64,000 nucleotides of DNA from TMED14 sp038145075. GTDB lineage: Bacteria; Bacteroidota; Bacteroidia; Flavobacteriales; Schleiferiaceae. Numbering within the stretch: position 1 is the stretch's first letter; each line of letters begins with the position of its first letter. Shown piece by piece: positions 33,927 to 41,967 of this stretch. A program made the translations under genes and the position numbers. The stretch is taken from NCBI GenBank assembly GCA_038145075.1, contig JAYQOY010000001.1, forward strand, positions 1-64,000, in the 5' to 3' direction. The notes beneath the pieces were generated by a model. That model made no database searches and was not told the DNA's origin. It saw only the letters and a list, made by a program, of their open reading frames with translations.

Positions 33927-34117
33927 ATTGGATGGCGCGCGCTTTGCGCTGTGCGAGACGGTTCGTTAGTTTGTTGGTTTCCTAGTTTGTTCGTTTGGCT
34001 GCGTGGGGCTTATAGGGTGGGGTTTCTTAATTTATTAGTTAACATAATATATATTATAGGCAAAACTTGTAACTTGTTGGTTTGCTTGTTTGTTGGTTAG
34101 TTGGTTGGCGGGTGCGC
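33927..34117. repeat. GTTN tetranucleotide arrays flanking an AT-rich core
   Basis: No gene is visible. Two stretches have period 4, of the form GTTN: about 33961-34000 (GTTC, GTTA, GTTT, GTTG and so on) and about 34074-34108. Between them, 34027-34066 is strongly AT-rich. Together with the octamer arrays on both flanks this makes a roughly symmetrical 270-bp non-coding block. Confidence 0.6.
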
Positions 34118-34167
34118 TTAAACCCTTTTACTCTTAAACCCTTAAACCCTTTTACCCTTTAACCCTT
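34118..34167 (-). repeat. Period-8 G-rich repeat array at the dnaE2 3' end
   Basis: Six octamers in phase on the minus strand: AAGGGTTA, AAGGGTAA, AAGGGTTT, AAGGGTTT, AAGAGTAA, AAGGGTTT. The first two encode the last residues and the TAA stop of the polymerase gene. Four successive GGG runs with 5-base spacers meet the usual G-quadruplex pattern. Confidence 0.8.
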
Positions 34168-37163
34168 GTACTCCTAGGATTCGCCGCCCGTCGCTTTGGA
34201 ATTTGGACCACAGGATGTCCAAGTCCGGAATCTGCGTAACGTGGATCGGCGATCATGGGACAGCGTTCGATGAAGTCGACTTCTAGGCTGAGGTAGCCGA
34301 GCTCGTCTTGAATTCGGCCAGTGAGCAGATAGACGCCGCGATCCTTGAGCACGTAGCGTTTGACGGTGGGCGGAAAATGCACGGTGTCAAAGATTTGGCC
34401 GTTGTGCTCCTGGAAGGTCGCGAACTGCATATGCTCGCCCTTGACGGTCTTGCTGTGCTTGACGGTGACCAGGTAGCCGAGAATTTGGATGGTTTCGCCG
34501 ATATGCGTGGGCCAATGCTTGACCGAGGTGCTGCGCTTTCCCTGCCAGCCGGTGAACAAATCAAAGGGATGACCAAGGCTGAATCCGAAGAGTTCGAGCT
34601 GGTCGTAGGCTTCGTCCAAAGCGTGGTGTGTTAAGTTGGGCAGCGAAAATGCCCGAACAGGCTCCTCAAACAGCGACAAACTGGGCGCCGCTTGGGGTTT
34701 GTGTCCCAGCCGGTGGTGGGCTTCCCAGAGCAAGGCACGCTTGGGCTGCCCCGTAAATCGGAAGGCTCCGGCCCGAATGAGCAAAAGCAGCGCGTCCAGC
34801 GAAAGCGGATGTTCTGCGCGGTGCATGCGGTCGATGAACTGCCCCAGAGACGTGAAGGGGCCGTTTTGGGCGCGTTCTTGGTCTAGGGCGCGGCAAACAC
34901 TTGTGTCGATGCCGGAAATGCGTCCGCTGCCTAGAATAATGCGGTTTTTGGGCCGTATGCAGGTGTCTGTTCGCCCGTCGTTGACGCAAGGAGCTTCGAT
35001 GTGGGCGCCGTGGCGGCGGGCTTCTTGGAGGTAAAATTCGGCTCGATAGAAACCTCCCCCGTTGTTGACTGTGGCGACGAGGTATTCCAAGGGGTAATGG
35101 GCCTTTAGGTAGAGGCTTTGGAAGCTTTCGACCGCGTAGGAGGCCGAATGTCCTTTCGCAAAGGCATAGCCTGCAAAGCTTTCAATTTGGCGCCAGATTT
35201 CGCGTGCATCGGCGTCTGGATAGCCTTTTTCGCGGCAATTGGCAAAGAATTGGCGCTCGACCGCCAGGAATTCTTCGCGCGAACGGTACTTGCCAGACAT
35301 GCCCCGCCGCAAGACATCTGCTTCTGCCAGGCTGAGTCCAGCGTAGTAATGCGCCACCCGAATCACATCCTCCTGGTAGACCATGACGCCGTAGGTTTCG
35401 GGCATGATGTCCAGCAAAATGGGATGTGCGCGGCGGCGCTTTTCGGGATCGCGGTGGCGCTCAATGTACTCGCGCATCATGCCGGACTGCGCCACGCCGG
35501 GCCGAATGACCGAACTCGCCGCCACCAGCTCTAAATAGCTGGCGGTCTGCAGTTTCTGCATCAGCATGCGCATGGCGGGCGACTCCACGTAAAAACAGCC
35601 CATAGCTCCCCCCTGCCTCAACAAGGCCAAGCTGGGCGGATCCGTCTTGAAGCGCTGCACATCGTGAATGTCCAGCTGTGCGGCCTCTGCGGGCCGGGTT
35701 TCCTTGAGGATTTCCACGCATTCCGAAATCTTACTCAGCCCTCGCTGCCCCAAGATGTCAAATTTGTGAAGGCCAACATCCTCGGCGGTGTACATGTCAA
35801 AATCTACCGTGGGAAAGCCCTTGGGCGGCAAGAAGGTCGTTGAAAAGGCGTGCAGCGGCTCCTGCGCAATCAAAATCCCGCCGGAGTGTATGCTCATTCG
35901 GTTGGGCAGCCCGTGCAGCCGATGCGCGTACTGCAGGAGCCGCTGGGCGCTTTCGTCCCCTCCGGGGATCTTCCCGTCTGCTAGGGCGTCAATCTCAAAT
36001 TTGGGCAGGCCAAAGACCTTTCCAAGCTCGCGCACCACCGCTCGGTACTGGAAAGTGTTGCAGGCGCCCAGCAGAGCCGTGTTGGGGAAACGCTTGAAGA
36101 TGTAGGCCGTCAAATGCTGCCGGTCGCGCCAGGAGAAATCCAGGTCAAAGTCGGGCGGCGATTGCCGGTAAAGGTTGATAAAGCGCTCAAAGTAGAGGTC
36201 CAACTCAATGGGGTCCACATTGGTGATTTTCAAGAGGTAGGCCACCATGCTGTTGGCGCCACTCCCCCGCCCCACGTAGAAAAAGTCCTGCTTCTGCGCG
36301 TAGCGAACGATGTCCCAATTGAGCAAAAAGTAGGCAGTGAAGGCCTTCTCCTGAATGATGGAGAGCTCTTTCTCTAGGCGTTCTAAAATGGCGCGCGTGA
36401 CCTTGGGATAGCGGTGTGGAAGGGCGTCCAGGCAGAGGTGGCGCAGCAGCGCTTGGTCTTTTTGGGCGTCACCGGTGTAGGATTGCTGGTTCTTGCCCCC
36501 GCTCCCCTTTCCGAGCTGCGCATCCCAAGGGGGAAGCGTTTGCAAGAACGCTTGGCTGCGCGCCCAGAGGGCGGCAGGGAAGCGCGCGGCAACAGCGGAT
36601 TGATCCTCCCAGCGGTGTGCGTTGGGCAGGTGGTCCCCAGAGCTTAGTTTGCTGAGCACGGTGTTGTTCTCCATGGCGCGCAGCAGGCGGTGGCTGTTGT
36701 AGTCTCCGGTGGTTCTGAAAGCCATGGTGGTCCAGGCGAGGCAGCGGGCGTACAACGGATGGCGTTGCGCGCGCCGCACCTCTTCCGGCTCTACGCCTAT
36801 CCATTCGTGGTCGGCAAGCGGACGTTGGGGCGCGCGCGCAAAGGGATAGAGGATGCGAACCTCTGGAAGCGTGGGCACTTCCTGCAAACGGTGCGGACGG
36901 GTTTCGCTCAGCCAGGCGTTGAGGTGCTGGAAGCCTAGTGGGCTTTCGGGGAAGAGTACGGCGATACGCTCTCCACCCCGCCGAAGGTCTACGGCAGGCT
37001 GCAGGGGGATTTTAGCCGCTTGCAGGGTGGGCAGAATCCCGGCCGTGCTGTTGATTTCAGCGAGGACGAGTGGTTCGCAGCCGTGGAGTTCGGCGAGGTG
37101 AAGGACGTCTTTGGGCTCCAGCACTCCAAATCGGAAGCTGTACGCCGTATGGGAAAGCACCAT
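34152..37163 (-). CDS. dnaE2: Second DNA polymerase III alpha subunit, error-prone DnaE2/ImuC-like
   Basis: A C-family DNA polymerase of 1003 residues, shorter than replicative DnaE (about 1150). The N-terminal PHP domain is degenerate: LSHTAYSF remains, but AEINST (35-40) stands where TDHGN is expected, so proofreading metal binding is unlikely. The polymerase aspartates are present: Asp338 and Asp340 in PDFDLDF and Asp469 in HKFDILG. A helix-hairpin-helix region (about 770-800) and an OB fold (about 880-950) follow, and the C-terminal tau-binding domain is missing. It is two bases downstream of the SRAP gene, in a cassette with a Y-family polymerase and an XRE-S24 regulator, which fits SOS translesion synthesis. 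Confidence 0.85.
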   Translation of the reverse strand: MVLSHTAYSFRFGVLEPKDVLHLAELHGCEPLVLAEINSTAGILPTLQAAKIPLQPAVDLRRGGERIAVLFPESPLGFQHLNAWLSETRPHRLQEVPTLPEVRILYPFARAPQRPLADHEWIGVEPEEVRRAQRHPLYARCLAWTTMAFRTTGDYNSHRLLRAMENNTVLSKLSSGDHLPNAHRWEDQSAVAARFPAALWARSQAFLQTLPPWDAQLGKGSGGKNQQSYTGDAQKDQALLRHLCLDALPHRYPKVTRAILERLEKELSIIQEKAFTAYFLLNWDIVRYAQKQDFFYVGRGSGANSMVAYLLKITNVDPIELDLYFERFINLYRQSPPDFDLDFSWRDRQHLTAYIFKRFPNTALLGACNTFQYRAVVRELGKVFGLPKFEIDALADGKIPGGDESAQRLLQYAHRLHGLPNRMSIHSGGILIAQEPLHAFSTTFLPPKGFPTVDFDMYTAEDVGLHKFDILGQRGLSKISECVEILKETRPAEAAQLDIHDVQRFKTDPPSLALLRQGGAMGCFYVESPAMRMLMQKLQTASYLELVAASSVIRPGVAQSGMMREYIERHRDPEKRRRAHPILLDIMPETYGVMVYQEDVIRVAHYYAGLSLAEADVLRRGMSGKYRSREEFLAVERQFFANCREKGYPDADAREIWRQIESFAGYAFAKGHSASYAVESFQSLYLKAHYPLEYLVATVNNGGGFYRAEFYLQEARRHGAHIEAPCVNDGRTDTCIRPKNRIILGSGRISGIDTSVCRALDQERAQNGPFTSLGQFIDRMHRAEHPLSLDALLLLIRAGAFRFTGQPKRALLWEAHHRLGHKPQAAPSLSLFEEPVRAFSLPNLTHHALDEAYDQLELFGFSLGHPFDLFTGWQGKRSTSVKHWPTHIGETIQILGYLVTVKHSKTVKGEHMQFATFQEHNGQIFDTVHFPPTVKRYVLKDRGVYLLTGRIQDELGYLSLEVDFIERCPMIADPRYADSGLGHPVVQIPKRRAANPRSTRVKG

Positions 37164-37165
37164 GG

Positions 37166-37945
37166 TTAGGAGGGGCGCATGCCCTCTAAGCGGAGATCGT
37201 CTTTCGTTTGGTACTCCTCTTCGCTAAACAGCCGTTCTCCCACGGGCAAGAGCATCTTGACGTCTTTGTTTCGGGGGTTTTTAATGGCGGTAGAGATGGG
37301 ATAGGCATTGAGTTTCTCGCCTGGATAGGGCGCCAAAAGATCGGTGATATCGCTGAGGTCTGTGTCTAGCGAGAGCCAGTCACGTTCGGCATCGCGCGGG
37401 AGAATGACGGGCGAGCGGTGGTGGCGAATGCGCTGTGTGACGCTGTTTGAGGCGGCTGTGATGATAGCAAAGGACCGAAGAATCTCTCCGGTAGTGGGGT
37501 TTTGCCATTCGTCCCAAATACCCGCAAAGGCAAAGGGGCGCTCTTGTTTGCGCAGGTAGACCAGGTAGGGCTCGCTGAGCTTGGTGTCCTCAGGGCCTTC
37601 GATAAAGGCGTCCGCCAGCACGAGGCAGCGCTGGCTGCGAATGGCTTTCCGAAAGCTGGGTTTCTGAAGAATGCCCTTGGCACCCGTGTAGTCGGGTTGA
37701 TTTTCGGGGTTGTGGTCGCCTTCTGCGCGCGCATTGAGCAGGCACATGGGCTTCTGGGCCCAATGCGGTACTAAGCCAAATTGGAAGTATTGGACTTCGT
37801 TGGGGCGGTCGCTTGCGATGACGGGCGCGCGTTCGCTGGCGGCGACATTGGGGTTATGCGGAAAGAGTTCGGGCTGAGGAACGCTCACGCCAAAGCGCTT
37901 TTCCACCACTTCTACTCGGCTTATTTGGACGTATCTACCGCACAT
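37166..37945 (-). CDS. SRAP-domain protein (SOS response-associated peptidase, YedK/HMCES)
   Basis: Forms a stable thiazolidine crosslink to abasic sites in single-stranded DNA and shields them. The 259 residues begin MCGRYVQ, so the catalytic Cys becomes N-terminal after Met removal. Other family marks are PNVAASERAPVI, LLNARAEG, CLVLADAFIEG with the usual Glu region, and HHRSPVILP. It lies between dinB and dnaE2, and the polymerase gene starts two bases after its stop. A consensus -7 element, TAAATTTG, lies eight bases before the ATG. Confidence 0.94.
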   Translation of the reverse strand: MCGRYVQISRVEVVEKRFGVSVPQPELFPHNPNVAASERAPVIASDRPNEVQYFQFGLVPHWAQKPMCLLNARAEGDHNPENQPDYTGAKGILQKPSFRKAIRSQRCLVLADAFIEGPEDTKLSEPYLVYLRKQERPFAFAGIWDEWQNPTTGEILRSFAIITAASNSVTQRIRHHRSPVILPRDAERDWLSLDTDLSDITDLLAPYPGEKLNAYPISTAIKNPRNKDVKMLLPVGERLFSEEEYQTKDDLRLEGMRPS

Positions 37946-37953
37946 GAGAATAT

Positions 37954-37961
37954 CAAATTTA
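37954..37961 (-). promoter_or_regulatory. Promoter -7 element of the SRAP-dnaE2 unit
   Basis: TAAATTTG on the minus strand matches TAnnTTTG exactly and lies eight bases before the SRAP ATG. This indicates that SRAP-dnaE2 has its own promoter besides any read-through from dinB. Confidence 0.6.
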
Positions 37962-38001
37962 TAGTTTAATTAATTATGTATAAAATACTGGTAATAAGTT
38001 A

Positions 38002-38030
38002 TTTAAAAATTAGTATAGAAAATATCTATA
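38002..38030. promoter_or_regulatory. Candidate operator upstream of the SRAP gene
   Basis: AAATTAGTATAG (38007-38018) matches 10 of 12 bases of AAATTAGGATAC upstream of the XRE-S24 regulator, and both are preceded by TATTTAA or close to it. It overlaps an inverted repeat TATAGA-N5-TCTATA (38014-38030). A shared binding site for the regulator is inferred. Confidence 0.4.
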
Positions 38031-38047
38031 GGGTGATTTTAGGGCTT

Positions 38048-39259
38048 TTACTGCCTTCGGTTGGCTAGTAAGGGAGGCGGCTCTCCATTGAAGGGATTGC
38101 TGCGTCCAATGGTCCTCGCCCCTACTCCAAGCGCTCGAACTACTGCCCTGTCGCCGTACGTACTTCGTATATGGTCCATGGCGGCGTAGAGGCGGTCGTT
38201 TCGGTCGCAACTCTCAAAGAGGTGATACTGCTCCCCTCCCCCAACGAGTCCGCTGAGATGCACGCCAATGAGTCGAATTCGCACGCGTCGATCGTAAAGA
38301 CGCGCAAACAGCTCTTTTGCCTTGGGAATGAGGATGGCATCTGAGGCGGTATAGGGAAGCGTTATCTGCTGGCTGTGTGTCTGAAAATCCGCATAGCGAA
38401 TCTTAATCCGCACGCAGCTGGTAAGCTTGTGACCTCTCCGGAGTTGAAAGGCCAGGTTTTCCACCATGGCGACCAGAATGCTCTGCAGCTTCTCCACGTC
38501 TGTCGTGTCCTGGTCAAAGGTGCGCTCCGTGGAGATGGATTTGCGCTCCTGAGTGGCCAAGACAGGGCTCTCGTCTACGCCTTGCGCCTTTTCCCATAGG
38601 GTCTGTCCGGGCTTCCCGAAGACGCTATACAGCATGTCAACAGGCATTTCCTGCAGGGTGCCAATGCTTTGGACGCCTAGGTTGCGAAGCGTTTGGTAGG
38701 TCTTTTCACCCACCATAGGGATTTTCCGGACCGAAAGGGGCGCCAGAAAAAAGCGTTCACCACCTTGCTCTACATGGCGTTGGTTGTTGGGCTTTGCTTC
38801 TCCTGTGGCGACCTTGGAAACGGTTTTGTTGGCAGATAGGCCAAAGGAAATGGGAAGGCCGGATTCGCGCATGACGCGTTGACGAAGCTCTGAGGAGAAT
38901 TTGAGTGCGCCAAAAAAGCGGTCCATGCCCGTTAAATCGGCATAAAACTCATCGATGGATGCTTTTTCAAGGATGGGAACCTGCTCGCGAATGATGTCAG
39001 TAACCAGCTTGGACTGTTTGGAATAGGCCGCCGAATTTCCACGAATGACCACAGCATCGGGACACAAGCTGCGCGCCATGCGCATAGGCATCGCAGAGCG
39101 TATGCCGTATTGGCGCGCTTCGTAGCTACAGGAAGCAACAACACCTCGATCAGAGGTTCCCCCAATGAGAATAGGACGGCCTTGGAGGCGGCTGTCGTAC
39201 AGCCGCTCCACAGACACAAAAAAGCTGTCCAGATCCATATGGAGAACGTGCCGGTGCAT
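38048..39259 (-). CDS. dinB: DNA polymerase IV-like Y-family polymerase
   Basis: A translesion polymerase of 403 residues. The catalytic acids are present: Asp9 and Asp11-containing HMDLDSFFVSVE and Asp103-Glu104 in SIDEFYADL. GLSANKTVSKVATGEAKPN and GVGEKT-like MVGEKTYQTLRNLG mark the palm and thumb, and the little-finger domain runs from about 235 to 345. The C-terminal end is LLANRRQ, without a clear clamp-binding motif. It lies 11 bases downstream of the XRE-S24 regulator, which probably controls it. Confidence 0.93.
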   Translation of the reverse strand: MHRHVLHMDLDSFFVSVERLYDSRLQGRPILIGGTSDRGVVASCSYEARQYGIRSAMPMRMARSLCPDAVVIRGNSAAYSKQSKLVTDIIREQVPILEKASIDEFYADLTGMDRFFGALKFSSELRQRVMRESGLPISFGLSANKTVSKVATGEAKPNNQRHVEQGGERFFLAPLSVRKIPMVGEKTYQTLRNLGVQSIGTLQEMPVDMLYSVFGKPGQTLWEKAQGVDESPVLATQERKSISTERTFDQDTTDVEKLQSILVAMVENLAFQLRRGHKLTSCVRIKIRYADFQTHSQQITLPYTASDAILIPKAKELFARLYDRRVRIRLIGVHLSGLVGGGEQYHLFESCDRNDRLYAAMDHIRSTYGDRAVVRALGVGARTIGRSNPFNGEPPPLLANRRQ

Positions 39260-39270
39260 GGATCATCGCC

Positions 39271-40071
39271 TTAGGCTACGTACTTCCCTAGTTCTGTGCG
39301 CAATGCACGAACTTCTTGCTGCAAGGCGTCCAAGCGATGTAGGACGGCGTCGTCTGTTCCAAACTTGGCCGACAAGTCCCACTGTATGCTTCCTTGCACC
39401 TTCCAAACCTCCAAGAGGTCTTCAACGTGCACGCGGTACGGCGCGTAGATGGGGTTATCGGAAACTAACTCAATTTCTCCGCTGCTAGCGATGTAGTTGG
39501 TGGCACGCTTAAAGACAACACCTTGGTCTTGTGTTAGGAAGACGTAGAGTTCTCCCGTTTTGATCGAGGTCCAATCTTGTACATAGCTGGAAATCACGTA
39601 GGACCCCGGAAGGAAGGGCAGCATGCTGTCCCCTTGAATTTGGAAAACGCGTCGCGTCTCCTCGGAGGAGAGTTCTGGAATGGGGAGTGAAAACTGAGGA
39701 AGGGCCTCAACAAAGTCAATGTCTCCGTAGCCGCCTAGGTAACCAGCTGCTGCTTTAACGGGCACCAGGGAGATGCGCTCGCGGTTGGTCTCGGGGTCGA
39801 TGGGTACGGCGAGAACGCGCAACTTCCGGCCTGCTAAGCGCTCGCGGTCCACAGGGAGATCTTCCTTAGGCGCAGAAGGACCACTCAAAAGCGCATCTAT
39901 GCTGACATCAAACAAGCGAGAGAACGCCAGGAGGCTGTCGATTTTAGGCTCTGCCCTCCCCTCTTCGTACGCGCCAATTAAGGAGCGTTTCAGCCCAACG
40001 CGCTCAGCGAGTTGCTGTTGCGTCCAGCCGTGCTTCTTGCGAAGTGCTTTTAAAGTAGCTGCGAGTTCCAT
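39271..40071 (-). CDS. XRE-family regulator with S24 (LexA-like) peptidase domain
   Basis: A 266-residue repressor-type protein. The N-terminal HTH_3 domain (about 1-62) has KKHGWTQQQLAERVGLKRS. The C-terminal S24 domain has Ser149 in IQGDSMLPF and Lys188 in VVFKRA, the LexA/UmuD dyad. An Ala109-Gly110 pair in VKAAAGYLGG is a likely self-cleavage site. A C-terminal coiled-coil-like helix (about 243-262) may aid dimer formation. It probably represses the downstream dinB and, through a second site, SRAP-dnaE2, and is inactivated on DNA damage; this is inferred from context. Confidence 0.85.
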   Translation of the reverse strand: MELAATLKALRKKHGWTQQQLAERVGLKRSLIGAYEEGRAEPKIDSLLAFSRLFDVSIDALLSGPSAPKEDLPVDRERLAGRKLRVLAVPIDPETNRERISLVPVKAAAGYLGGYGDIDFVEALPQFSLPIPELSSEETRRVFQIQGDSMLPFLPGSYVISSYVQDWTSIKTGELYVFLTQDQGVVFKRATNYIASSGEIELVSDNPIYAPYRVHVEDLLEVWKVQGSIQWDLSAKFGTDDAVLHRLDALQQEVRALRTELGKYVA

Positions 40072-40075
40072 AGAT

Positions 40076-40111
40076 ATGCTATTTAAATTAGGATACTAAA
40101 ATAATTAGCAT
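40076..40111. promoter_or_regulatory. Candidate operator upstream of the XRE-S24 regulator
   Basis: ATGCTA (40076-40081) and TAGCAT (40106-40111) are inverted around a central near-palindrome TTAGGATACTAA (40088-40099). The AAATTAGGATAC part recurs upstream of the SRAP gene. It lies immediately before the regulator's start, as expected for autoregulation. Confidence 0.45.
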
Positions 40112-40132
40112 TTTGGAATTGTGCAAATTTTT

Positions 40133-41377
40133 TTAGTCCGCGTTAAAGGGGCTGTCCACCATGGCATGCCCCGCAAGCCACGCCCCTGTCCAAGCCGCTT
40201 GGAAATTGAACCCGCCCGTAAGCGCATCAATGTCTAGCGCTTCGCCCGCAAAGAACAACCCTGGAACGATACGGCTTTCAAAGGACTGGAAATTCACTTC
40301 GTCTAAGGCGAGGCCGCCAGCCGTGACAAACTCCTCTTTGAAGGTGCTTTTATCCACGACTTGAAAGCTAGATTCCGAAAGCGTTTCCGCCAATCGACGC
40401 ACAACGGGCTTGGGCAAGTCGGACCAATTTGCGGTTTCGGGTATGCGGGCGTGCGTGCACAAGGACTTCCACAAGCGAAGAGGCAAGCCGTAAAGCGCAT
40501 TGGAAACCACGCGCTTGCGCTGGAAGTCAAAGTCTTTTCGGTAGCCGTTGAGCTCTTCAAACAGGTCCTCGGGGTCTTCGTCCGGAATCCAATTCACGAA
40601 GATGGTAAAGCGGTAATCCTGCTGCGCCATCCAACGTGCCCCAAAGGAAGAAAGTTTGAGAACGGCAGGACCGCTTACTCCCCAATGAGTGATCAGCAAG
40701 GGGCCTTCGGTTTCAAAGCCGCCGACGGGAAGCGTGATGCGCACATTCGGCACCGAAACGCCAGCCAAGTCTTTCAAACGCGAATCGCGAATGTTAAACG
40801 TAAAAAGCGACGCCACAGGCGGGACAATCGTGTGTCCAAGTGTCTGAAGATTGTCCCACATCTTCTTGGATCCACCTGTAGCTACAAGAACGCGGTCAAA
40901 CACATGACTCTCGCCGGACTCCATGTGAAGGTTGAAGCCCTGTTCTAGAGGTTCAATTCGCTTGACGCCACTTTTCAGATGAAACGCTACACCGGCACGC
41001 TGGGCAAATTCCAATAGACAATCCGCAATACTGCTCGATTGGTTGCTCACGGGAAAAACACGACCGTCTTCTTCAATTTTTAAATCCACTCCGCGGTCTG
41101 TAAACCACTCCATGGTATCGCCGCAGGCAAATTTGGTGAAAGGACCAAGGAGTTCGCGGTGGCCGCGCGGATAGTATGCAACTAACTCATGGGGATCAAA
41201 ACACCCGTGGGTAACATTGCAGCGTCCGCCGCCTGAAATAAGCACTTTGCCCAAGAGCGTGGCTGACTTTTCAAAAACATGAACCCGCGTGTCGGGTGAG
41301 GCCTCGGCAGCAGCTATGGCCGCGAAGACGCCAGCGGCGCCTCCACCAAGTATGCCAATGGACGCAGGAGTACTCAC
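40133..41377 (-). CDS. NAD(P)/FAD-dependent oxidoreductase, HI0933/BaiN-like
   Basis: A 414-residue flavoprotein. The N-terminal dinucleotide-binding motif is IGILGGGAAGVFAAIAAAE, followed by LLGKVLISGGGRCNVTHG, the HI0933/YhiN family signature. GRVFPVSNQSSSIADCL and C-terminal GLFFAGEALDIDALTGGFNFQ also match. The substrate is unknown. The start is GTG at 41377, supported by TAATTTTG (41382-41389, minus) exactly four bases upstream, an exact -7 consensus. The gene is upstream of the damage cassette on the same strand but separated from it by 61 bp. Confidence 0.9.
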   Translation of the reverse strand: MSTPASIGILGGGAAGVFAAIAAAEASPDTRVHVFEKSATLLGKVLISGGGRCNVTHGCFDPHELVAYYPRGHRELLGPFTKFACGDTMEWFTDRGVDLKIEEDGRVFPVSNQSSSIADCLLEFAQRAGVAFHLKSGVKRIEPLEQGFNLHMESGESHVFDRVLVATGGSKKMWDNLQTLGHTIVPPVASLFTFNIRDSRLKDLAGVSVPNVRITLPVGGFETEGPLLITHWGVSGPAVLKLSSFGARWMAQQDYRFTIFVNWIPDEDPEDLFEELNGYRKDFDFQRKRVVSNALYGLPLRLWKSLCTHARIPETANWSDLPKPVVRRLAETLSESSFQVVDKSTFKEEFVTAGGLALDEVNFQSFESRIVPGLFFAGEALDIDALTGGFNFQAAWTGAWLAGHAMVDSPFNAD

Positions 41378-41381
41378 CTGA

Positions 41382-41389
41382 CAAAATTA
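41382..41389 (-). promoter_or_regulatory. Consensus -7 element four bases before a GTG start
   Basis: TAATTTTG on the minus strand matches TAnnTTTG exactly; four bases later comes the GTG of the flavoprotein gene. The arrangement implies a leaderless mRNA. Confidence 0.65.
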
Positions 41390-41404
41390 CGGGGATTCTC
41401 GCAC

Positions 41405-41788
41405 TTAATGCTTCCAGCCGGGTGGTTTTGGCGCAGGAGTTCGGCGTATCTGTATGTAGCGGTCTTTGAGTTCAAAATACTCCAGATCGTAGACGCCGTA
41501 GCAGAGGGTTCCATCTTCCATCAAGTCAAAGGTGGTGCTCATTTTGGGATCAAAGCCGTGAAGCATGAGTTCGTCCTTGTGTACTAAACTTTGGCCGGAT
41601 TGAAGATGGTCAAAAAGCAAGCTATAATTCTGCTTTAAACTGCGGTGGTATGGGCGACAAATCCGGTTGGCATCCATCATTCGGGCATTGTGGTAGGAGT
41701 TCCTGCAGCCGTCGTCGCAGTACTTCTTGTCGGCACGTCCAACGAGGGGTAAGCCACATTGTAAACAGTAGGTTTGATTTCGTTTCAT
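41405..41788 (-). CDS. Small zinc-ribbon protein, function unknown
   Basis: A 127-residue protein with an N-terminal zinc ribbon: CLQCGLPL and KKYCDDGCRNSYHN supply four or more Cys ligands. The rest has SLKQNYSLLFDHLQSGQ and strands with FDPKMSTTF and CYGVYDLEYFELKDR. Similar short proteins occur in Bacteroidota, but I cannot name a characterised family. It is divergent from ssb across 179 AT-rich bases and may be linked to nucleic acids. Confidence 0.7.
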   Translation of the reverse strand: MKRNQTYCLQCGLPLVGRADKKYCDDGCRNSYHNARMMDANRICRPYHRSLKQNYSLLFDHLQSGQSLVHKDELMLHGFDPKMSTTFDLMEDGTLCYGVYDLEYFELKDRYIQIRRTPAPKPPGWKH

Positions 41789-41967
41789 GGTGATGTTTTG
41801 ATTATGAGTTCATTGATTAGAACGCAATTTATTTTGTGTCATATGAGATAGTCGTTTGTAAACGGATATAATTATTTACAGCGTTTTCAACAGTTTGTAC
41901 CGCGGTTTATACGATTGATTAACAATGAAATGGAACATTTGCATTGAACCAAAAACATCATTGAAAA
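41789..41967. other. AT-rich divergent region, zinc-ribbon gene / ssb
   Basis: No gene is seen. The palindromes CGTTTGTAAACG (41853-41864) and ACCGCGGT (41899-41906) could be operators. An AACATTTG near 41934 is an imperfect -7 candidate for ssb. Confidence 0.4.

Noticed and set aside
33894..34117. CRISPR array
   Set aside because: The repeat units are 4 and 8 bases long with no spacers of regular length, and no cas gene is in the window.
34118..34167. Telomere-like repeat as evidence of a linear end
   Set aside because: The array is internal, only about 50 bp, degenerate and part of a coding 3' end.
37166..40071. A prophage origin for the regulator and polymerase cassette
   Set aside because: There are no integrase, structural or lysis genes nearby, and all four proteins have normal chromosomal homologues in the phylum.
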